Source: Acorus gramineus (taxonomy: Eukaryota > Streptophyta > Magnoliopsida > Acorales > Acoraceae). From it: a stretch of 64,000 bases of DNA. This document shows, piece after piece, positions 21,470 through 34,000 of the stretch. The translations under genes were made by a program, and so were the position numbers. A model generated the notes under the pieces. The model did not search any database. It saw only the letters and a list, made by a program, of their open reading frames with translations, and was not told the DNA's origin. The stretch lies in assembly GCA_030737835.1 (NCBI GenBank), contig CM060850.1, forward strand, positions 21,819,615 to 21,883,614, given 5' to 3'. Positions within the stretch are counted from its first letter, which is position 1, and every line of letters begins with the position of its first letter.

Positions 21470-23695
21470 TCATCCAAATATTCTCATAAGTCCTTTCTTT
21501 TTAGCTTTTCTCGGAGCAGGAGGTGCTGATGAAGAGGGTACGTCAGTTGCTGTGGATGGCGGCACACCTGATTGTGGTGGAGTGGTAAATTGTTCGCCCG
21601 ATCCCCGACTGGCAGTAGTAGAAGTACACCAAACCCTGCGTGGTCCACGAGTATATGTCTGGAGTGTCATCTGTGGAGCTCGATCAGGAGCTGGGGCTGG
21701 TTGTTGTGGTTGCTCATCGATCTCTGCATCGAGTCGTACATCATTGAAGAACTCATCAATGGTGAATTCGGTGTGAGCGAAACTATCATCTACCACATCC
21801 TCAGAATCATCAGCATCTGTAGATGCACTGGGGGTACTCGAAGGTTGTCCCCTGTCTCCCATCATCGCATCTGCATAGTCCCGTGCCACAGCAATTATAC
21901 GATCCCACTCACCGCAGTTGGGGTATAAGACCAACCCCCTTGCAAGCACCTCGGTAATGTTCTGTGTAACTCCCCCTGTTAACAAAAGTTTCAATATGAT
22001 AAGTAATATAAAATCATTTATCACTATCTAAAAATGTAACACGCGTTTAAAATTCTTACCGAATTTGGTGCGACATAGCCTGGATGGTACTGTGGGGGTG
22101 GTGGAGGTGTGATATGTCTGACTGTTCTCTCCCAGTACCACTCCATATATCTCCTCAAACTCCGGGTATCAGGAAATTGGTGGATGTGATCCAATCGTTG
22201 GTCCCAACGCTCGATATAAGACTGGTGGAAAACTATCCAATTCACATCCTGTCTACCTCGTCTGTTTACCTGGTCGATGGCCTCTACATCAGATGGAATG
22301 TCCTGATGCCATCCAAATTGACGTGCGACTCGATCTGGCACGTGCATCTCCACAATATCAAAGCAAATGAGTGGGACCCTAGCCGTCCACAACTCCATAT
22401 GATCCAAACATGCAGGTGGTAGTGTCTCATATGTCCCAGGATAAGGCTGCCATATAACCTACCAAAAACCAAATATATAATTAGTATGACAATTAACATA
22501 GAATATATCATTTGTGAAATATATGGCTAATTGTATAGTCACCTGCGACTGAAGCTGATAGTCCAGTTGTGCTCTATAGTATATCAGAACACGCGAGTTT
22601 TCATCAAACCTCTGAGTCACCTTCCACCTGAAATATCGAATTTAATACATGATCTTCTATGAATTGACAAAAGAAGATGAAAATATTGACATTACCTTGC
22701 TCCCAAAGGTCGATCTCCAAGAATAAAATCTGGATCATGCAATGACAGTCGTCCCACATGTAATCTCTCCCACGACCATAGCTGCATTGGAACAAAATCT
22801 TTAGTAACACAGGAAAAAAAACAAATTTAGTATGTATGGATGAAAATTGGGGTTTGCATATTACCTGTAGCAAAGAATAAAAACCATGAGATCCTGCCGA
22901 CATCCTCTCTCCAAGCACACTACCTCTGTACAATGCTCTATATAAGTGGGCCAACGCAGCTGCACCCCATGAATATCGACCAGCATCCTCAAAATCTCTG
23001 AATAAATGAAGGTAGCACGCATGTATCTTATTTCCTGTGCCATCGGCGAAGATTGTTGATCCAAGCACAAATAAGATATATGCACGTGCATACTGCTGGA
23101 GGATATCGTCGTCCAATTCAACATCTGGTACGATGCTGAAGGTTTCTTTAAGCCACGAGAGAAAAATTCTTCCACCCTTGATCTTATCTGCAGAGGGGCC
23201 AACACCTAACAGCTCCTCACAAACGCTGGCCCAATCATCGTGGTCTGTGATACCAGTCACGGGCTTGCCATCAATGGGTAGTCCAGTCAGAATAGCAACG
23301 TCCTGAAGTGTAATTGTCATCTCGCCATGTCGCAGATGAAATGTGTTGGTCTCTGGTCTCCATCTCTCAATCAGTGCTTGTAGAAGTCGATGACCTGATC
23401 TGGTATATCCCATCTCTGTCAAATAATACAACCCCGATGCCCTCACGTATGGCTCGATGCGTGGATCCATGACCCAGTGACGCAATGCCACCATGTGGAT
23501 AGTAAACTTGGACGAGTTGGTCTGTTTAAGGAAATTATATATTCAAGTAAGAAAAAAATCATATATGAAGAATAACATTAGAGAAAAACACATCATTTGT
23601 CATACCTTGCCCTGGAATCCATGATGAAACCTATGAGATCCCTGAAAATACAGCAAATCATCCATGACGGGTCCATGCCACTCACGTATGTCCAT
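21470..23695 (-). CDS. Plant mobile domain (PMD, MAIN/MAIL-like) gene carried by the MULE
   Basis: Exons on the minus strand: 23695-23606, 23521-22865, 22781-22696, 22627-22543, 22458-22060 and 21975-21470, about 600 aa. The first four junctions have good GT-AG sites and matching phase. Recognisable PMD (aminotransferase-like) segments include VALRHWVMDPRIEPYVRASG, TFHLRHGEMTITLQDVAILT, GLPIDGKPVTG, LWSWERLHVGR and VIWQPYP. Host relatives MAIN and MAIL1 act in the nucleus in genome stability, silencing and meristem maintenance, with PP7L. PMD genes are also known as passengers of transposons. The low-complexity tail ends in basic PRKAKKKGLMRIFG. The last junction is out of phase by one base at a run of five Cs (21972-21976), so either the splice differs or the tail is lost. 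The ATG at 23695 is the first after the transposase stop. Confidence 0.85.
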
Positions 23696-23772
23696 CACCT
23701 GTAATTTGAACACAAGTTAATATCTACTCAAACAATTGAACATTCATCATCATATCACAATCATATTTAACA

Positions 23773-24653
23773 TCAATTACCAGCATTTGTATTTCTACGT
23801 GGACATTTATTTTTTCTATGGCTTTTCTCATGACATATTGAACATGTATATCTCAGACTTGGATCCCTGGAGTCCATATGCATACGTCGGCGAGTTGATA
23901 CAGGGCGCCCCGCTTGTCTCCTAACATTTGGTGGGATGAAGATGGGATCGTTTTCCGTAGGAATCGGCCAACGACTTTTATCATCAACGGAGTGGAATCG
24001 GGGTTCATAAGTGTGTCTATATGACTCTGAGGAAAGCCAATGTGACACATATCTCCCAGGACTAATACGAGCATACCCACAGGCCGCTATGACATGTGCA
24101 CATGGATAGTGAAACAACTTCGGAACATGACATTGACATTCTGCATTGTCAGAATATAGGAAAACAATGTACATAACCGCATTCTTGTCTTGGACATTGA
24201 ATTCTGATCTATCAAGCCTTCTTACTAACATCGCCCTTGCATCATGTGCAGTTCTCTCCAAATGTTGCTGCATAGATGGCACATGTTCACCTGACATGCT
24301 CTCGGCCGATTCACGCCTCGTATAAAAATACTCTGACACTCGTATGAATGTCTGTTGTAATATGGCAGTGACTGGTAATCCTCTTACACCTTTCAAGACA
24401 CTGTTCATGCTTTCTGCTCTATTGGTGGTCATCGTGCCATGACGACGGCCATCGTCATAACAAAGGGCCCATGTTTGTGGAGGGACTTGATCAAGCCATG
24501 TGCGAGCTTGTGAGGAGGCACTAAGAATCTTTCGCATTTCATCAGCAAATTGATTTGGACATTTCAAGGTGGCATCCCTCCACACTTGGTCACTCAACTC
24601 CTTTGATTTTACATGTTTTTTTAAGTTGTCTATCATGTGTCTCATACAGAAAC
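23773..24653 (-). pseudogene. MULE transposase, C-terminal part
   Basis: Minus-strand frame continuing the transposase after the gypsy insertion. It has the conserved MULE helix around TNRAESMNSVLKG, whose Glu is the likely third residue of the DDE triad. A SWIM zinc finger follows (CQCHVP then CAHVIAACGY, a CxC...CxH pattern), then a CX2CX4HX4C knuckle (CSICHEKSHRKNKC) near the end. The frame closes with a TGA at 23773-23775. A GGTAAT donor-like site just before the stop does not splice in frame to the PMD gene downstream. Confidence 0.9.
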
Positions 24654-24658
24654 GATGG

Positions 24659-27600
24659 TGTTATATATGTGTCACTTTTAACCTGTTGGTAACCGTTAGA
24701 GCGCCCTGGCAGTTTTAAAAATTTTTAGGGTTTTCGATCGGAACCGCTTATTTTCAGACTGTTAGCTATCGTCTGATCTAGAGGACTCCGATTGGAAATC
24801 TGACTGCATATTTGGTGTCCTGGTGCCATTTCTGACCTCCCACGAAAATTTCATCGAATTCTGGCATCGTTTGCAAAAATTTCGCAGTTCCGGGGCGTAT
24901 CCGGGTTTTTAAGTGACTTGTTATAAAGGAAATCAAATAAAACAAAAATCACTATTCATCGTCTCTCCCGACGTGATCTCTCTCTCTCCCCTCTCCGTTT
25001 TTCTTCCGTTTGAGCCCCCTCCACCCCTCAAAATCGAAAACCTAAAGCACGGGAAGTGTAGATCGGGTCCCGATCTACGCTCCGGTGTCTTCAAATCCGA
25101 ATTCCGGCGACTTTAGCCTCCCCGACCTCCCCTTTTCGTCCTCTGATTTGGCCCATTCCGAGGGATAAGCTAGATCGGGGCGTGAGAAGGCTTTTGGGAA
25201 GGGTTTCGGCGCGTGGAGATCCACCGGACGCCTCTTCCTCCCCTCGGTAAGCCTTCTTTCTCTCCTTTTTCTTGCTTAGATGAATGCTAGGGGGAGGTTT
25301 TTGTGATTGGGGGTGGTCGGCGGCTGTGGGGGTCGTCGGAGGGTGGTCGGAGGTGGTGGGAGGTGGTCGGGAGTCGGTGGGTGGTGGTTTGGGTGGTCTC
25401 GGGCAGCTGGTGGTGGCGCTCGGGCTGCGGCAGGTCGTCCGGGCCAAGCAGCAGCAGCAGCAGCAGCCAGGCGGCGCCAGGTCGGGTGCGCGCGGGCAGG
25501 CGCGCGTGCGTGCGCGGGCGCGCGTACGCGCGGCGTGCGCGCGAGGGCGTGCGGGCCTGGTGCAGGGTGCTGGTCGGCCTGGGCGAGCAGGGGCTGGTGC
25601 TGGGCGAGCAGGGGCTGGTGCTGGGCGAGCAGAGGCCGAGCTGGGCGGCTGGTGCGCGTGGAGCAGGTCGCGCGGGTGCGCGGACGGCGTGCGCGAGGCC
25701 GCGGCGTGCGCGAGGCCGTGGCTGAGGGTGCGGATGGCGTGCGCGAGGCCGTGGCGTGCGCGAGCCGTGGCTGAGGGGCGAGGTGCGCGAGGCCGTGCGC
25801 GAGGCGTGCGCGAGGTGCGGCGAGGTGGCGGAGGTGCGCGCGGGGTGCGCGCGAGGCGGGGCACTGCGTGCGGGGGCGCGCGGGGTGCTCGCGGACCGGC
25901 GCGAGGCGTGCGGGGCCCGCGGTGGCGCGTCCGGGCGGTGGCCGACCGTGCGGGTGGTTGCCGGGGGCCGTGCGGGTGGTTGCCGAGGCCGCGGGTAGTT
26001 GTTGGGGAAGTGTTGGATGCTTGTTGTGGGTTTAGGGGTGTTTATTTATGTATTTAATGATAATTGTGGATTAATACTTACCAAATAATACCTGTCTTGC
26101 AGATCTCGACAGACGGTCGCGCGTCGACCCAGATCACTGGTGAGTGGGACAATCCAACCCAGTCGAGAGGTGTTATACGCACTTGGGCGTATACCGACCT
26201 CTCCTGGGGCGTCTTGGATGAATATTAACCTGCAATAATATGTATCCATGATTGTATAATTTATGTGTAGAATGCATGCTTCCCTAGTCTTTGCATGTTA
26301 GGGACTTGCCCCTTAGGATATGCATATGAGCCTTGCAGCATGTCCCCTGTTTACATGCTAGGAAACCCGGCCTATGCATGTGTCCTACTAGTTTTATTTA
26401 TTAAATTAAATACTAGTATCTGTTGAATTGCATGTTATAGTGATTATTTTAGGGGAGGGGCCTTGCGAGGACAGCGGTGAGACCCGGGTTAGGGTACACC
26501 GTGTTCCTTGTTTGGTTGTCGGAGCGTCCTATAACGGGAACTCACGCTGCCCTCCCGAGTTGCTTTCCCCCAAGAATATTTCACCATGTTATAACCTTAT
26601 GCATGTTCCCCGCATCGTAGTTATGCGCCCTGGTGGGTTCTGAGGAATTCAGAACGTTAGAGTTGTATGTTTGGTATGATTATTAGCATGAGTAGTGAAT
26701 ATTATAGGGGAGGGACCTTGCGAGGACAGCGGTGAGACCCGTGCTAGGGTACTCCGTGTTCCTTGTTTGGTTGTCGGGGTACCCTGTATCGGGAACTCAC
26801 GCCGCCCTCCCGAGTTTCTTTCCCCCAGTGGTATTCCAACACTGCTTTTGATTGTACTGTTTCCCCGCATCTTGGTTATGCACGCTGGAGGAACTCTGAA
26901 GAGTTCATGACATTTGAGTTGGAGAGATGCGTTGTCGGCGGATCCGAGTGGATCATATGCGTATGGATAGGCTGTTCTGTCCCCCTGCGTTGGATCCGGT
27001 AGAGACTACCCCCAACGTTAGACAGGGCCTTCCTGACAGAGGGCTCCCATCAGTAGGCACCTCCTGATTTGGTGACGGACTGTGCTGAATGTGGGAGTAG
27101 ACCAGGCGGCCTACGGAGTGGAGGGAGAGACTATCGGTGGACCAAGGGTGACCAACAGCCTAGTCAGTCCCAAAATCCTATGTCACCCGTGGTAGGGTGA
27201 GGGTGAGGGTGTAGTGGGTTGGCGATGAGCGACCTGCTAGTTTTGTTTATGGATGATTGTTAGTCCCAACATCCTGAGTCCCCTGTTGAGGGGTAAAAGG
27301 TGAGGGTATGATCTGGGTTATGGAAATTGTGGATTGAATGGATTAATATGTTGTGGTCAATATTGTCTGTGATGCATGGGTTGTGCCGTTCACTGAGCGT
27401 GTGGCTCACCCCTCGCATATGTTTTTCCCCAGTTGCCACTGAGCCTGAGCTGGAGCCGGAGCAGCAGTTGGAGCTTTCCGAGGGATTTCTTCAGTAGCGG
27501 AGCAGCGCTACGTCCGCGAGTACCAGAGGCTATCAGCATCCCTTTCCTTGGCTGTATGTATTGTATTTCCGTGCTGAGCACGTGTTGTATATATTCAGTT

Positions 27601-27836
27601 GTATTTGTGTATATTGGCTCTCACAGGACGTATGATTGAGTATCGAGTCTGTAGAATGTTTATTCACAGATTCAGTCTTTTGCTTCCGCATTAGGTGTAT
27701 ATATCATGTCAGCTTCTTGTCGTTGTGTGTCATTCTGTTTATTGTGTATGATATATATTGTTGACCTCCTGTGTAGGTTTCTGATATGATATATACACTT
27801 GCCGCGTCCCGGGGTTGGCCGCCCTGGGGCGTGACA
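24659..27836 (+). repeat. 5' LTR of the gypsy element (3178 bp)
   Basis: It contains a GC-rich tract (about 25300-26000) with a short CAG run (from 25448) and GCGCGAGG-like words, then two tandem copies of a roughly 240-bp module beginning GGGGAGGG(G/A)CCTTGCGAGGAC (near 26453 and 26708). The open frames through the GC-rich tract lack protein motifs. Confidence 0.95.
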
Positions 27837-27955
27837 AAAGTTGGTATCAGAGCCTGGTCCTGTCAGAGCCAATAGTCTTCCTTTCGTAGAGATGAGTCCT
27901 AGGATTTCGAGATGAGTATTCTGATCCTAGTGTCTGGTTTTCTTAGGGTGCTGAT

Positions 27956-29494
27956 ATGCCTCCTCGCAGAGGACGGCGCGGACGAGGTCCCTCTCGGTCT
28001 TTGGAGGTTTCCGGACCTACCAGAGACGAGGATGCTACCGGAGAGCCCTTGACGCAGGAGCCACCTGCTTGGGAGCGTGCTTTCGCTCGGTTGGCTGATT
28101 TGGTGGAGACACAGACGCGGATGATGGCAGAGCAGGCTAGAGAGATTCAGGAGCTGAGGGCGACTCGCGAGGCAGTTCCGCCGGTCCCCTTGGTGGTAGA
28201 TCCGCCTGTGGTACCCGATGTACCCCCAGTTCCTGTGGCAGTTCCGGCAGTTGGAGTTGAGGATCCCCTGGAAAGGGAGGAGGAGCTAGAGGCGGCAGCG
28301 CGGGTGCAGCAGAGCGGCCTCAACGCCTTTCTAAAGCTCCATCCTCCCGAGTTTCATGGGCAGTCGGCAGATCCTCTTGCGCCAGAGCGTTGGTTGAGGG
28401 AGGTGGAAACGATTTTCGCGGCCATGCTTTGCACCGATCGCCAGCGAGTCGCCCTGGCCACCTTCATGCTGAAGGGTGACGCCGCCGAGTGGTGGGCTAC
28501 CCGAGTGGTGGACATTCCAGAGGGAGTGGAGCAGCTTTCTTGGGCGGGATTCTGGAGGTACTTCTTGGATGAGTACTTCCCGTTCTCGGCGCGGCAGCTA
28601 GTGGAGCGGGAGTTTGAGCAGCTGACTCAGGGCACCATGTCCGTCGCTGACTACTCTACGCGCTTCACGAGTCTGTCCAGATTTGCTCCAGCCTTGGTGA
28701 CGGATGAGGTCACGAGGTGCCGGCGATTCGAGCTGGGTCTCAGCAGCGCTATCAGGGTGCACGTCACCGCCCACGCTTTCACGAGGTACTCCGACTTAGT
28801 GTCTCGGGCGAAGACCGTCGAGAGAGACCTCGGGATTCAAGTGCGGGCTCCGACCCCTTCTTCAGATCAGGGTCCTTCCGGGAGTCGGGACCAGGGGCAG
28901 CGCAGGAAGAGGAGGCCCCGTTTCGATCAGTCAGCGGCTTCCTCTCCTCCAGCAGATGCGGTGCCAGTGTGGGATCCAGCACCCATTGCGGCAGTGCCCA
29001 TCCAGTCCTGGCAGCCGGAGAAGCGGCGCTGTTTTCATTGTCAGCGCATCGGGCATATCAGATACAATTGCCCAGATGCTGACCGACCCCGAGTGCCACC
29101 TCAGCAGCCGCCGTTCTTGCAGCAGCAGCTTCCGCGCCAGCAGCAGCAGCAGCAGCCTCAGCGTCAGCAGCAGCCAGTGCAGCCGGCGAGGCGTGCTCCT
29201 GTTCCTCAGCCGCGGTTGGTCCAAGGCAGAGTTGCAGCGCTTACGGCCGAGGAGGCGCAGCCTTCGGGTGTCATGGTTCGAGGTATCATCTTGTGTTCCC
29301 AGCTTTCTAGTATAAGGATAGATGTGTGTGTAATTGGTGGTTATTATGCAAGTGTGTGGGGTATCTGGATGAGTGAGTGTCAAGAGCGGTTGTTTGGGTT
29401 AAGGAAGCCGGGTTTTAGCTGTCCTGGCAGTGAGTTCCCATCAGTAGGTACCGCCGATGCAGTCGGAGGGGTACTGAATTTGGGAGTATGCTAG
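27956..29494 (+). CDS. Gypsy element gag
   Basis: An open frame beginning MPPRRGRRGRGPSRSLE about 120 bp after the 5' LTR. The retrotransposon gag domain lies near residues 120-290 (FLKLHPPEFHGQSADP; AEWWATRVVDI; FWRYFLDEYFP; MSVADYSTRFTSLSRFAP). A CX2CX4HX4C knuckle (CFHCQRIGHIRYNC) lies near 365, then a Gln/Pro-rich stretch. In the family this protein forms the particle that packages element RNA. The gag part looks whole. The end of the frame (about 29280 on) runs into non-gag sequence. Shape and motifs fit the Tekay/Del lineage. Confidence 0.9.
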   Translation: MPPRRGRRGRGPSRSLEVSGPTRDEDATGEPLTQEPPAWERAFARLADLVETQTRMMAEQAREIQELRATREAVPPVPLVVDPPVVPDVPPVPVAVPAVGVEDPLEREEELEAAARVQQSGLNAFLKLHPPEFHGQSADPLAPERWLREVETIFAAMLCTDRQRVALATFMLKGDAAEWWATRVVDIPEGVEQLSWAGFWRYFLDEYFPFSARQLVEREFEQLTQGTMSVADYSTRFTSLSRFAPALVTDEVTRCRRFELGLSSAIRVHVTAHAFTRYSDLVSRAKTVERDLGIQVRAPTPSSDQGPSGSRDQGQRRKRRPRFDQSAASSPPADAVPVWDPAPIAAVPIQSWQPEKRRCFHCQRIGHIRYNCPDADRPRVPPQQPPFLQQQLPRQQQQQQPQRQQQPVQPARRAPVPQPRLVQGRVAALTAEEAQPSGVMVRGIILCSQLSSIRIDVCVIGGYYASVWGIWMSECQERLFGLRKPGFSCPGSEFPSVGTADAVGGVLNLGVC

Positions 29495-31001
29495 GTAGGG
29501 GCTACCCGGTAAGAGATTATTGAATGGTGTCGCGAGCGTGGAATCGCTCTCCCCTTAGTTGGATCCGCGTAGTACAGCCCCGGCGTTAGACAGGCTCCCA
29601 GTCAGAGGACCAGGCGAGCTACGGAGGGGGAGAGGCTACCGGTGGACCAGGGGTAGAGAGCAGTCTAAGTCTCTCCCAAAGTCCCAAAATGTCTCCTTTC
29701 GGGAGTGAGGGTGTGGATGAGGCGAAGACGGGTCGCTCGTGACCAAATGGTTTATTCGACCGTTCCCGATGATGTTGGGTTCGGTCCTGTAATGGATGAT
29801 GTCGCGAGTATGGAATCGTTCTCCCCTTCGTTGGACCCGAGTAGGGACTCCTCAGCGTTAGAGAGGCCTTCCTGACAGAGGGCTCCCCTCAGTAGGCACC
29901 TCCTGATTTGGTTTCGGACTGTGCTGAATTGTGGGAGCGGACCAGGCGGCCTACGGTGTGGAGGAGAGGCTACCGGTGGACCAGGGGTGAAGAACAGTCT
30001 AAGTCTCTCCCAAAGTCCCAAAAAGTCTCCTGAAAGGAGTGAGGGTGTGGATGAGACAAAGACGCGTCGCCTCGTGACTCGGTCGTGGTTCGACCGTTCC
30101 CATAGAGGTTGGGTCCGGTCTTGAGATGGATGTTGAATGACATCGTGGTGATCATCTAGATGTAGGTGATCTGGAGGGGTTAGATGTGTTATTTTAAAAT
30201 GATGTCTTCTTCTAGTGTTCCTTTCTGGATTAAGGGGCCTTGTGAGGTCGGCGTTGAAACCCGGGCTAGGGTACTTCGTGTTCCTTGTTTGGTTGTCGGG
30301 GTATCCTATATCGGGATTTCATGGTGCCCTCCCGAGGTTTCTTTTCCCAGGCAAGGGATACCATGGAAGCATCAGATAGATGAAAGATCAAGTGCGAGTT
30401 TTGGGTAGAGGTTAAGGCCTTTTGGGCTGGGTGAGTTCTGGTGAAGGCATATCTGTGGACCCGGGTAAGACGCTTGCTATGTCGAATTGGCGTAGACCGT
30501 CGAGCCCCGCATGGATTCGGAGCTTCCGGAGTTTGGCGAGTTATTGCAGGAAGTTTGACGAGGATTCTCGAAGATAGCTGTTCCTTTTACCCGCCTTACT
30601 CGGAGGGATATCCGGTTCGAGTGGTCCCCTTCTTGCGAGGAGAGCTTCCTGGAGTTACTCGGAGGCTCACCTTAGCGCCAATTCTTACCTCTCCGTCTTG
30701 GAGTGGTGGGTTCGCAGTTGGGTAAAGGTGTGTCCGCGATCCTGCTCACGTCATCCCGTTCGAGCCGCTCGTCTCTGAGCCGGACAGTCATTCGTGGAGC
30801 AGTCGATTGAGATCATGGACCGCCGCGTGAGGAGGCTCTGCACCAAGACCGTCCAGTTGGTCGAGGTGCGATGGCAGCACCGTTCCGGTGTTAAGGACAC
30901 TTGGGAGCTCATGGAGGCCAGGTTCGACGCGTATCCGCATCTTTCCCCTCCTAGATGTTTTTGGCGAATTTTGGGGACAAAATTTCCTAAGGGGGGAATA
31001 A
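29495..31001 (+). repeat. LTR-like blocks and pol tail inside the gypsy element
   Basis: Blocks at about 29430-30060 resemble the LTR stretch around 26935-27240 (shared GGCCTTCCTGACAGAGGGCT and CAGGCGGCCTACGG). A block at about 30230-30345 resembles the tandem LTR module (GTGTTCCTTGTTTGGTTGTC). Near 30790-30950 a short frame resembles the very end of chromovirus pol. The purine tract then leads into the 3' LTR. No polymerase or integrase motifs were recognised. Confidence 0.7.
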
Positions 31002-34000
31002 TGTTATATATGTGTCACTTTTAACCTGTTGGTAACCGTTAGAGCGCCCTGGCGGTTTTTTTAAAATTTTTAGGGTTTTCGATCGGAACCGCTTATTTTA
31101 GACTGTTAGCTATCGTCCTGAGTTAGAGGACTCCGATTGGAAATCTAACTGCATATTTGGTGTCCTGGTGCCATTTCTGACCTCCCACGAAAATTTCATC
31201 GAATTCTGGCATCGTTTGCAAAAATTTCGCAGTTCCGGGGCGTATCCGGGTTTTAAGTGACTTGTTATAAAAGGAAATCAAATAAAACAAAATTCACTAT
31301 TCATCGTCTCTCCCGACGTGATCTCTCTCTCTCCCCTCTCCGTTTTTCTTCCGTTTGAGCCCCCTCCACCCCTCGAAATCGAAAACCTAAAGCACGGGAA
31401 GTGTAGATCGGGTCCCGATCTACGCTCCGGTGTCTTCAAATCCGAATTCCGACGACTTTAGCCTCCCCGACCTCCCCTTTTCGTCCTCTGATTTGGCCAA
31501 TTCCGAGGGAGAAGCTAGATCGGGGCGTGAGAAGGCTTTGGGAAGGGTTTCGGCGCGTGGAGATCCACCGGACAACTGCTCCTCCCCTCGGTAAGCCTTC
31601 TTTCTCTCCTTTTTCTTGCTTAGATGAATGCTAGGGGGAGGTTTTTGTGATTGGGGGTGGTCGGCGGCTGTGGGGGTCGTCGGAGGGTGGTCGGAGGTGG
31701 TGGGAGGTGGTCGGGAGTCGGTGGGTGGTGGTTTGGGTGGTCTCGGGCAGTGGTGGTGGCGCTCGGGCTGCGGCAGGTCGTCCGGGCCAAGCAGCAGCAG
31801 CAGCAGCAGCCAGGCGGCGCCAGGTCGGGTGCGCGCGGGCAGGCGCGCGTGCGTGCGCGGGCGCGCGTACGCGCGGCGTGCGCGCGAGGGCGTGCGGGCC
31901 TGGTGCAGGGTGCTGGTCGGCCTGGGCGAGCAGGGGCTGGTGCTGGGCGAGCAGGGGCTGGTGCTGGGCGAGCAGAGGCCGAGCTGGGCGGCTGGTGCGC
32001 GTGGAGCAGGTCGCGCGGGTGCGCGGACGGCGTGCGCGAGGCCGCGGCGTGCGCGAGGCCGTGGCTGAGGGTGCGGATGGCGTGCGCGAGGCCGTGGCGT
32101 GCGCGAGCCGTGGCTGAGGGTGCGGATGGCCGTGCGCGAGGCGTGCGCGAGGTGCGGCGAGGTGGCGGAGGTGCGCGCGGGGTGCGCGCGAGGCGGGGCA
32201 CTGCGTGCGGGGGCGCGCGGGGTGCTCGCGGACCGGCGCGAGGCGTGCGGGGCCCGCGGTGGCGCGTCCGGGCGGTGGCCGACCGTGCGGGTGGTTGCCG
32301 GGGGCCGTGCGGGTGGTTGCCGAGGCCGCGGGTAGTTGTTGGGGAGGTGTTGGATGCTTGTTGTGGGTTTTGGGGTGTTTATTTATGTATTTAATGATAA
32401 TTGTGGATTAATACTTACCAAATAATACCTGTCTTGCAGATCTCGACAGACGGTCGCGCGTCGACCCAGATCACTGGTGAGTGGGACAATCCAACCCAGT
32501 CGAGAGGTGTTATACGCACTTGGGCGTATACCGACCTCTCCTGGGGCGTCTTGGATGAATATTAACCTGCAATAATATGTATCCATGATTGTATAATTTA
32601 TGTGTAGAATGCATGCTTCCCTAGTCTTTGCATGTTAGGGACTTGCACCTTTAGGATATGCGTATGAGCCATGCAGCATGTCTCCTGTTTACATGCTAGG
32701 AAACCTGGCCTATGCATGTGTCCTACTAGTTTTATTTATTAAATTAAATACTAGTATCTGTTGAATTGCATGTTATAGTGATTATTTTAGGGGAGGGGCC
32801 TTGCGAGGACAGCGGTGAGACCCGGGTTAGGGTACACCGTGTTCCTTGTTTGGTTGTCGGAGCGTCCTATAACGGGAACTCACGCTGCCCTCCCGAGTTG
32901 CTTTCCCCCAAGAATATTTCACCATGTTATAACCTTATGCATGTTCCCCGCATCGTAGTTATGCGCCCTGGTGGGTTCTGAGGAATTCAGAACGTTAGAG
33001 TTGTATGTTTGGTATGATTATTAGCATGAGTAGTGAATATTATAGGGGAGGGACCTTGCGAGGACAGCGGTGAGACCCGTGCTAGGGTACTCCGTGTTCC
33101 TTGTTTGGTTGTCGGGGTACCCTGTATCGGGAACTCACGCCGCCCTCCCGAGTTTCTTTCCCCCAGTGGTATTCCAACACTGCTTTTGATTGTACTGTTT
33201 CCCCGCATCTTGGTTATGCGCGCTGGAGGAACTCTGAAGAGTTCATGACATTTGAGTTGGAGAGATGCGTTGGCGGCGGATCCGAGTGGATCATATACGT
33301 ATGGATTAGGCTGTTCTGTTCCCTGCGTTGGATCCGGTAGAGACTACCCCCAACGTTAGACAGGGCCTTCCTGACAGAGGGCTCCCATCAGTAGGCACCT
33401 CCTGATTTGGTGACGGACTGTGCTGAATGTGGGAGTAGACCAGGCGGCCTACGGAGTGGAGGGAGAGACTATCGGTGGACCAAGGGTGACCAACAGCCTA
33501 GTCAGTCCCAAAATCCTATGTCACCCGTGGTAGGGTGAGGGTGAGGGTGTAGTGGGTTGGCGATGAGCGACCTGCTAGTTTTGTTTATGGATGATTGTAA
33601 GTCCCAACATCCTGAGTCCCCTGTTGAGGGGTAAAAGGTGAGGGTATGATCTGGGTTATGGAAATTGTGGATTGAATGGATTAATATGTTGTGGTCAATA
33701 TTGTCTGTGATGCATGGGTTGTGCCGTTCACTGAGCGTGTGGCTCACCCCTCGCATATGTTTTTCCCCAGTTGCCACTGAGCCTGAGCTGGAGCCGGAGC
33801 AGCAGTTGGAGCTTTCCGAGGGATTTCTTCAGTAGCGGAGCAGCGCTACGTCCGCGAGTACCAGAGGCTATCAGCATCCCTCTCCTTGGCTGTATGTATT
33901 GTTTTCCGTGCTGAGCACGTGTTGTTATGTATATTCAGTTGTATTTGTGTATATTGGCTCTCACAGGACGTATGATTGAGTATCGAGTCTGTAGAATGTT

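Noticed and set aside
23606-23790. Transposase-PMD fusion by splicing from a GGTAAT site near the transposase end to an acceptor before 23698
   Set aside because: The joined frame meets a stop after a few codons, so two separate genes fit better.
25091-26057. Long Arg/Ala/Pro- or Gly/Val-rich open frames on both strands in the gypsy LTR (and the copy at 31620-32394)
   Set aside because: They follow GC-rich repeats, occur in several frames at once, show no domain and lie inside LTRs.
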